The notes beneath the pieces were generated by a model, which was not told the origin of the DNA, made no database searches, and saw only the letters and a list, made by a program, of their open reading frames with translations. A stretch of 64,000 bases of DNA, from NCBI RefSeq assembly GCF_902764455.1, contig NZ_CACWVY010000014.1, positions 82,229-146,228 of the forward strand, written 5' to 3'. Below are positions 59,124 to 64,000 of the stretch, one piece after another (the stretch's first letter is position 1; the number at the start of each line of letters is the position of its first letter). Origin of the DNA: an uncultured Methanobrevibacter sp. (GTDB lineage: Archaea > Methanobacteriota > Methanobacteria > Methanobacteriales > Methanobacteriaceae). The translations under genes were made by a program, and so were the position numbers.

Positions 59124-59132
59124 GTTTATATA
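59124..59132 (+). promoter_or_regulatory. Repressor promoter TATA box
   Basis: Plus-strand GTTTATATA about 50 bases before ATG 59182; expected start near 59155 gives a short leader that includes AAAGGAGGAT, the repressor RBS. Confidence 0.55.
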
Positions 59133-59181
59133 CAAATATAACATTAAGAAGTTACTAAAAAAAGAAAGGAGGATTAATACC

Positions 59182-59322
59182 ATGGCAAGAGCTCAAATGA
59201 CATTTGAAATTGATGAAGATTTACGAACTGAAATCAACATAATTGCAAAGAAACAGAAAACAACTGTTAAAGCCATTATGACAAAACTTGCGGAAGATTT
59301 TGTACGTGAAAATAAGGAATAA
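59182..59322 (+). CDS. Ribbon-helix-helix transcriptional repressor
   Basis: 46 residues from ATG 59182 (AAAGGAGGATT upstream). MARAQMTFEIDEDLRTEINIIAKKQKTTVKAIMTKLAEDFVRENKE is a textbook Arc/CopG RHH: one strand (QMTFEID) and two helices. Only plus-strand regulator, divergent from the early operon: the likely lysogeny repressor. (Residues quoted as one short protein; key part is the strand QMTFEID.). Confidence 0.75.
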   Translation: MARAQMTFEIDEDLRTEINIIAKKQKTTVKAIMTKLAEDFVRENKE

Positions 59323-59341
59323 TTTATATTTTTAATAAATA

Positions 59342-59382
59342 GGTTTAAATTAGCGAAAGCATTCGCTAACATATTATAAACC
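59342..59382 (+). terminator. Two-stem hairpin after the repressor
   Basis: GGTTTA/TAAACC encloses a perfect 8-bp stem TTAGCGAA-AGCA-TTCGCTAA, 20 bases after the repressor stop. No T tract follows, so it may be a processing or stability element rather than a true terminator. Confidence 0.4.
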
Positions 59383-59475
59383 TCGCATTCCATCTGCGAC
59401 TATTTTAAAGTTACCGATATTTGATTTAACAAATAAAGATAAACTTAAATAGTATTTTAACCAAATATAATAAAT

Positions 59476-59575
59476 GGTTACAAAGATACTTTCACGTCTC
59501 CAGTGGACTATTTTTAGTAACCAGCAGTATAGAGCATGGGGTGTTGCAGCACCATTTCAACCATGCTTTTATATT
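59476..59575 (+). ncRNA. Candidate bipartite antisense RNA against the early operon leader
   Basis: Hairpin 1 (GGTTAC 59476-59481 / GTAACC 59517-59522) exposes CTTTCACGTCTCCA (59489-59502), perfectly complementary over 14 nt to the early-gene RBS. Hairpin 2 (AGCATGG/CCATGCT, inner GGTG/CACC, then TTTT) exposes TGTTGCAGCA (59542-59551), complementary over 10 nt to the loop of the early leader hairpin. The order is correct for antiparallel pairing. TTAAATAG ~59446-59452 could serve as a TATA ~25 bases upstream. Alternatively the repeats are protein-binding DNA sites. Confidence 0.45.
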
Positions 59576-59936
59576 GCGAATGTTACAATTATAATATCTA
59601 TTTTTTCAATTATTTATAATCTTGTTTTACAATATATTTTATGAAATTATACTGTAGATTTTATCCCATCAATGAATGGGTGATCTGGTTATGAGAGTGG
59701 TTTTTCTTGATGGTTAATTATAGTATATCCAATTGAATATATAAACTTTATTATTTAATTAAATTAAACAATGTTCAATAATTAATTAATAAAAATAGTT
59801 AATTGTCTACCCAAAATTGCAAAAACACATGGCCTAAAGATTTAAAAAACCAACCAAAAAATACTAAACTGTACAAAAAAAATTACCCTAAAAAAAATAA
59901 AAAAAATGGGAAAAATAAAAAAATAAAAAAATAAAC
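59576..59936. other. Intergenic region, no gene
   Basis: 361 bp, A/T-rich; only CCCAT/ATGGG hairpin (~59665-59682) stands out. A-rich end (plus strand) next to the nuclease stop gives a T-rich tract on the minus strand, consistent with termination beyond... no coding seen. Confidence 0.3.
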
Positions 59937-61028
59937 TTACATCTCTAAATATTCATTAACAACACTAAGAATACGCTCTTTATGATTATACAAATCAGAA
60001 AGTTGCTCAATATCTACTTTCTCACCCTTCTTACCACCATTACTAGTAAGAGTAATCTTATCATAAAATTCAACTCTAAGATGATCCAGATTATTGAAAT
60101 GTAATCTCACAATAGGAAACCTCTGATTATCATCAAATAAAATATTACAATAATGTTTCCTATCACGCATTGCAACACGACTAACATCTAAAACTTCAGA
60201 AACAATTGACTTAACAATAAAGTATGCTTCTTTTTCCAAATCAGTAGTTACAACTCCTTCTTCATTAATAGATTCTTCAGCTTCAACAGCATTATTGTCT
60301 TCCTGTTCTTCTTCATTACTTGCAACTGCATCAGCCAAAGTTTTATTAACCCTTTCATTAATAATTTCTGTAACAGCTACAGAAATAATTGTACCAAATT
60401 TCTCTCGCATATTCTGAGTTAATATGCCATCATAAACTTGTTTAGCTATTGACTTGACAAATTCATCAGATGGATTCTCAAATTCTGCAAGTAATGTTTT
60501 TTTAATTAAGTTTCTGTATTTGAGATTATCGGCACGTGATACAACTTCATCAACATCAAAATTTACTTTTTTGAATTTCTCCAATTCTTTGATGTCTTTT
60601 TTATTTAAACTTAATAGGTTTATGTCCAGGAATGGTTTTTCATCCATTCTGTTATTGTCATCTCCAGTTGTGAAGAATTTATATTCAACACCATTAGTTA
60701 AAATACCTATTTGAATATCAGTAATACTGAAATAGCGGAATAATTGTGAGATGTTGTCCATACTTAGTTTGTTTGTTGCAGATTTACATTCAATAAAAAT
60801 AATTGGATGTCCTTCTTCCAATATTGCGAAGTCTACTTTTTCTCCTTGTTTGGTTCCTACATCTGCTGTGTATTCTGCTTTTACTTCTGCGGGATTGGTT
60901 GTATCATAACCCATTAATCTTAAAAAAGGAGTTATTAATGCTATTTTGCTTGTTTCTTCACTATCTATATGTTCAAGTTTTTCAGGGATTGTTTTAGTAA
61001 ATTCTTTAATATCATCTTCAAAAGTCAT
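59937..61028 (-). CDS. HsdR-N-like PD-(D/E)xK nuclease-domain protein
   Basis: About 363 residues from ATG 61028 (GGAGTGG upstream). N-terminal ~140: SEETSKIALITPFLRLMGYDTTNPAEVKAEYTADVGTK... with the catalytic set Asp in KVDFAI and Glu-Cys-Lys in IIFIECKSATN, and the Q of 'ISQLFRYF', as in type I restriction HsdR N-terminal nucleases. The C-terminal half has an acidic spacer and a strand domain (YCNILFDDNQRFPIVRLHFNN). No methylase/specificity genes nearby; may be a defence or superinfection-exclusion nuclease. Confidence 0.65.
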   Translation of the reverse strand: MTFEDDIKEFTKTIPEKLEHIDSEETSKIALITPFLRLMGYDTTNPAEVKAEYTADVGTKQGEKVDFAILEEGHPIIFIECKSATNKLSMDNISQLFRYFSITDIQIGILTNGVEYKFFTTGDDNNRMDEKPFLDINLLSLNKKDIKELEKFKKVNFDVDEVVSRADNLKYRNLIKKTLLAEFENPSDEFVKSIAKQVYDGILTQNMREKFGTIISVAVTEIINERVNKTLADAVASNEEEQEDNNAVEAEESINEEGVVTTDLEKEAYFIVKSIVSEVLDVSRVAMRDRKHYCNILFDDNQRFPIVRLHFNNLDHLRVEFYDKITLTSNGGKKGEKVDIEQLSDLYNHKERILSVVNEYLEM

Positions 61029-61173
61029 TTTAAACCACTCCATAATATATTACTGCATAATACTATGTATGTTGTTTGTGGGTATAAATACTTAATAGAA
61101 AAATCTACACGATGAAGATCAACAAAAAAATAGAATAGAAAAATAACAAAAATATTGAAAAAAAAGGAATGAA

Positions 61174-61326
61174 TTATTTTAAAATAAGTTTTTTCCCAGA
61201 AATATCAACTTCAAAAGATTCCGCAGCATAAGGAACATTATCTAAACTAAAATATAACATATAATCATCTGGGAAGTCTTTAGTTAAATCTCTGAAATCT
61301 TTAAGAGAAATTTTGCTTTCACCCAT
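61174..61326 (-). CDS. Small hypothetical protein
   Basis: 50 residues: MGESKISLKDFRDLTKDFPDDY, YFSLDNVPYAAESFEVDISGKKLIL. Starts 8 bp after the zinc-ribbon gene. Not recognised. Confidence 0.55.
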   Translation of the reverse strand: MGESKISLKDFRDLTKDFPDDYMLYFSLDNVPYAAESFEVDISGKKLILK

Positions 61327-61333
61327 TTTCTTT

Positions 61334-61951
61334 TCACTCCGAATAAGTTAACAGCATATCACATTTGGGACATTTAGGTAATTGACCCACAAAAGCATGT
61401 TTACATTTTGGGCATTGGTATTCTTTCACAAATGCTTTTTGCCATTCCCCTGGAACAACAAGTAGATCATAAAATACATCTAGTGGAAACTGTGGATTGA
61501 ATCCTAATGCTTTCCACATATTGCTTCTTATATCTCCATCTGTTTCAAATGTGAATCTTCTACCATCACTAACTTCTATCCATATTCCATTTTTTATTTT
61601 TCCTACGGTTGTTACTGCAGCAGCATCAATAAAAAAGTGTCTTCCATCGGCTAATGCATGTTGTATTATTATTTGTTGTGCATTAATTTGGACTTTGGTT
61701 TTGACTTTTCTCATTTTTGTATTGTCGCCTAACCAAGGATTGTCAAAGGTTCTTGCATGGCCATGGCCATCGAATACTGTCATAGTGCTGTGTCTTCTTT
61801 TTGGTTCAACAATAGGTAATGTTACTACAAACAGAGGGTTACCTGCTCTAAATTGGAGGTATATCATTTGTTTATTTATTAATGATTTGTCTAATTTATA
61901 TGCACCAGTTTTTGCTTTAATTATATTTCCTAAACCCACTCTTAACACCAT
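61334..61951 (-). CDS. Protein with C-terminal zinc ribbon
   Basis: 205 residues. Beta-rich body (IYLQFRAGNPLFVVTLPIVEP, VKTKVQINAQQIIIQHALADGRHFFI, GIWIEVSDGRRFTFE) and a C-terminal CPKCKHAFVGQLPKCPKCDMLL zinc ribbon. Function unknown; could bind nucleic acid. Confidence 0.55.
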   Translation of the reverse strand: MVLRVGLGNIIKAKTGAYKLDKSLINKQMIYLQFRAGNPLFVVTLPIVEPKRRHSTMTVFDGHGHARTFDNPWLGDNTKMRKVKTKVQINAQQIIIQHALADGRHFFIDAAAVTTVGKIKNGIWIEVSDGRRFTFETDGDIRSNMWKALGFNPQFPLDVFYDLLVVPGEWQKAFVKEYQCPKCKHAFVGQLPKCPKCDMLLTYSE

Positions 61952-62039
61952 TTTAGTTTTTAGTTATATGTATGTTTAGAGTTAATAGTATTTATAACAA
62001 CAAGGTAATCACAAGTAAAAAAAATGTTTAAAAAAAAAG

Positions 62040-62129
62040 TTCATATGCTGTATTAAAAGTTATGAGCAACATACATTTTAAAAATTAAGAGGAATTTAAT
62101 TATTACAGCATATGGAACTTTGCTCAATA
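62040..62129. repeat. Interleaved inverted repeats (pseudoknot topology)
   Basis: Arm a TTCATATGCTGTA (62040) pairs with a' TACAGCATATGGAA (62104) and arm b TATGAGCAA (62061) with b' TTGCTCAATA (62120); order a-b-a'-b'. The a' arm includes the CATATGGAACT start of the two repeats further right. Confidence 0.4.
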
Positions 62130-62259
62130 TTTATAGACTAAAGAAATTTAACCTAAAAAGAATAGTTTCTTGAAATTCGTTATAAAATCTTTATGGAGTG
62201 ATACTTAGCGTTAAAATATAAAAAACTATTCTTAATAAGTTAATTAATAATTATATAAT

Positions 62260-62280
62260 TCATATGGAACTATTGTAACA
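62260..62280 (-). repeat. Conserved element copy 4 (20-bp direct repeat)
   Basis: Plus-strand CATATGGAACTATTGTAACA; identical to copy 5. Its right half matches copies 1-3 except A for T at one base (GGAACT versus GGTACT). May be a promoter/operator or integrase arm site. Confidence 0.5.
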
Positions 62281-62567
62281 AAAAAAAATAAAATTATAAT
62301 CACATAAAAAAAAAGATTTTTTCATGCAACTATAATCTATTTTAAATTTGTAGTAAAAATTTAGCAGTTATTTTTTACCAGTTTTACTCAAACAAAAATA
62401 CTACAACCTCAAAGTAAAAAAATAATAATTCAAAATAATTTTAGCTGTGTTAAATTTGGTTACAATTAAATACTTTCTAAAATACTGACGTAAAAAGAAA
62501 AAAAAACTAAATTATTTTTTTTATTATTATTTTTTTTCTCTTGAGGGCTATATGATATATTGTATTT

Positions 62568-62587
62568 CATATGGAACTATTGTAACA
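62568..62587 (-). repeat. Conserved element copy 5 (20-bp direct repeat)
   Basis: Plus-strand CATATGGAACTATTGTAACA, ending 1 bp before the integrase stop codon, 308 bp from copy 4. Confidence 0.5.
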
Positions 62588-62588
62588 C

Positions 62589-63758
62589 TTAAAGTTCACT
62601 GATAGTATCAAGAATAGTTTCACGTGAATGTTTTTGTTTATCTATCTCAAACAATCTTTCTTCAATATTTAATATTCTATCATCTATTTCCTTGACTTCA
62701 GCTTCTTTTTCCTTTAACTTTTGTTCCAACTCTAAATATTCTTGACTCTTAATATCAATATTATTAACATCCAAGTTAATAGTCACAGCATCCATGTGCT
62801 CAATATATTTCTCACGAAGAATATTTGGATCATCAAAAAAGTATGCTTCATCAACCAAGTTTTGGCCTTTACCTTGCATTTCGTTGATATCTTCTTTACT
62901 CATGCCATGATTTTTAAGATTGGACGCATGAAACTTCCGGAGCATGTGACTTCTGAACCTGTTGTATGTTCCTTTTTTACCTAAGCCTAGTTCATCATTG
63001 ATTTCTTGAAACTTATAGCATACTGTAACTTCATGATATTGGAATAGCACATCTTCATTATGCAATGGTTTTTTAATAGTTAAAAGATAATTGACAATTG
63101 CTGTTACTGCTTCAGGACTACAGAACGTATAATACCATTTGTCAGTTTTTTGTCTTTTGATTTTGAATGTTGGAACAACATCATCACGTTCTTTTAAAAT
63201 ATCCAATACTTCATAGATATCATTACTATCGTGATATAATTGAGTAGAATCAATGAAGTCTTGAACTGTAAGGTTTAACATTTCTGTTCGTGCAGACCCA
63301 CTGCTTGACATGAATAGTATTATTGCATTCATTAGTGGGTTGCTTATTCTTAAACTTGCTTTTATGATGTCTTTGTCAGGCAAATCTTTGAAACTGATTG
63401 GTGGACAATCGTTCATGTTCTTTTCTGATTGTCGTGGTAGTTTTGGGATTTCTAAACCGTATGTTGTGTATAATGTTAATGTTTTTGTCATTATTGATTT
63501 AACAGTGTTTTTTTTGTAATGTTCTGTTACATGGTTTCGGAAGCCTAATAGTCGTGATGTTAATTTTCTTCGTCGTTGGGGTATTCTTTCATCTTCTTCA
63601 AATTCTGCTTCGTTTAGCAAATCAACTAAAGGCATGTTGTTATTGTATTCACTGTATCGTTTTAGTGCTGTTTTGTATTGTCGCATTGATGATGGTTTGA
63701 GATTTCTTCTTTTTTGGAAATCATCTAATAACTCTTTGTCGGTTTTCATATACATCAT
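62589..63758 (-). CDS. int: Tyrosine recombinase (integrase)
   Basis: 389 residues. Core-binding domain with basic QRRRKLTSRLLGFRNHVTEHY, catalytic Arg in SSSGSARTEMLNL, Lys region around KRQKTDKWYYTF, HxxR as RSHMLRKFHASNL, and the nucleophile Tyr probably in EAYFFDDPNILREKY. A ~50-residue C-terminal coiled coil (LEQKLKEKEAEVKEIDDRILNIEERL) extends it, as in other archaeal integrases. ATG 63749 is an alternative start. Shows the element is temperate. Confidence 0.85.
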   Translation of the reverse strand: MMYMKTDKELLDDFQKRRNLKPSSMRQYKTALKRYSEYNNNMPLVDLLNEAEFEEDERIPQRRRKLTSRLLGFRNHVTEHYKKNTVKSIMTKTLTLYTTYGLEIPKLPRQSEKNMNDCPPISFKDLPDKDIIKASLRISNPLMNAIILFMSSSGSARTEMLNLTVQDFIDSTQLYHDSNDIYEVLDILKERDDVVPTFKIKRQKTDKWYYTFCSPEAVTAIVNYLLTIKKPLHNEDVLFQYHEVTVCYKFQEINDELGLGKKGTYNRFRSHMLRKFHASNLKNHGMSKEDINEMQGKGQNLVDEAYFFDDPNILREKYIEHMDAVTINLDVNNIDIKSQEYLELEQKLKEKEAEVKEIDDRILNIEERLFEIDKQKHSRETILDTISEL

Positions 63759-64000
63759 TTCTCATCTCTATATCTCTTTTAGTTTGTGCGAGAGAGCATT
63801 TGATAAGTAATAGTGATTGTACTTTTTTGTGCAAGTATAAGATTTATGAGTATAACTGTTAATGATTTATCATGACGGATATTTTTTATATGTTAAACAG
63901 TCAGGATGGGACATGAAATTTTTTAATTTTTTATAGAATTTTTTATTTTTAAAATTTTTTTGCAATAATTTTATTTTTCAGTTGTTTTTATTGTTTATTT
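63759..64000. other. Region right of the integrase, no gene
   Basis: A/T-rich. Holds the integrase leader (weak GAGATGAGAA RBS) and no credible open frame or tRNA. The attachment site cannot be recognised without the other end. Confidence 0.3.

Larger units (their letters stand above)
61952..62588. other. ~640 bp control region left of the integrase
   Basis: No gene found. Contains the interleaved inverted repeats at 62040-62129, two 20-bp direct repeats (62260, 62568) and extended A/T-rich spacers. Likely houses promoter, operator or recombinase arm sites for the integrase end of the element. Confidence 0.4.

Noticed and set aside
59122..59181. Longer N-terminus for the RHH repressor
   Set aside because: It would start upstream of the clear AAAGGAGGAT RBS and include the TATA region; the 46-residue form is a complete RHH.
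62260..62587. attL/attR pair flanking a small element
   Set aside because: The same core occurs at 16.5, 32.6 and 35.6 kb in promoter-like settings, and the 308-bp segment between the repeats has no gene.

Overview
This is a very AT-rich window. Nearly every gene reads leftward on the minus strand, in long runs with 1-14 bp stop/start overlaps and Shine-Dalgarno sites of the archaeal GGAGGTGAT type. It reads as most of the genome of a temperate, contractile-tailed archaeal virus (or provirus) of a methanogen, most likely family Methanobacteriaceae (Methanobrevibacter or Methanosphaera type). The host inference rests on a PCNA-type sliding clamp, an XPF/ERCC4 nuclease, TFIIB-like zinc-ribbon and possible cyclin-box proteins, TATA-type promoters, and a tail-borne Cys-His-Asp peptidase like the pseudomurein endoisopeptidases.

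Layout, right to left. 62.6-63.8 kb: tyrosine integrase. 62.0-62.6 kb: a repeat-rich control region. 60-62 kb: accessory genes, including an HsdR-like nuclease. 58.8-59.6 kb: a lysis/lysogeny switch with a plus-strand ribbon-helix-helix repressor, a divergent minus-strand early promoter, and a candidate bipartite antisense RNA. 53.3-58.9 kb: early and replication genes (AAA+ helicase, an SSB-like protein, a possible annealing protein, a DUF1874 ring-nuclease relative). 52.8-53.3 kb: an iteron array that is a probable origin. 36-52.8 kb: a DinG/XPD helicase and a dense run of small coiled-coil, Cys-rich, AP2-like and winged-helix proteins with a thymidylate synthase. 32.2-35.6 kb: a block bounded by 17-bp direct repeats, holding a cluster of tRNA genes (some apparently interrupted) and a frameshifted plus-strand gene. 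26-32 kb: PCNA, ERCC4 nuclease, DUF3310, ASCH and transcription-factor-like proteins.

23.2-26 kb: holin-like and XhlA-like membrane proteins, a ParB-like protein and a C5 DNA methyltransferase. 1-23.2 kb: the virion module, in the order seen in Bacillus PBSX: TerS, TerL, portal, MuF minor head protein (with a C-terminal HExxH domain), a ~1 kb structured noncoding region, protease/scaffold, major capsid, connectors, sheath, tube, tail chaperones, tape measure, a peptidoglycan-binding tail protein, a tail hub split over two genes with lysin-like insertions, an OB-fold baseplate protein, and a truncated gp25-like gene at base 1. Tail fibres and any remaining end lie to the left of the window.

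The most novel candidates are: (i) a ~100-nt plus-strand RNA downstream of the repressor that carries two stretches (14 and 10 nt), in antiparallel order, perfectly complementary to the ribosome-binding site and a leader hairpin of the early operon; (ii) the ~0.9 kb chain of hairpins and T8 tracts between MuF and the prohead protease; (iii) five copies of a TGTTACAATAGTACC element near presumed transcript starts; and (iv) the tRNA-like genes with hairpin insertions. All family names come from reading the proteins by eye, without database searches.
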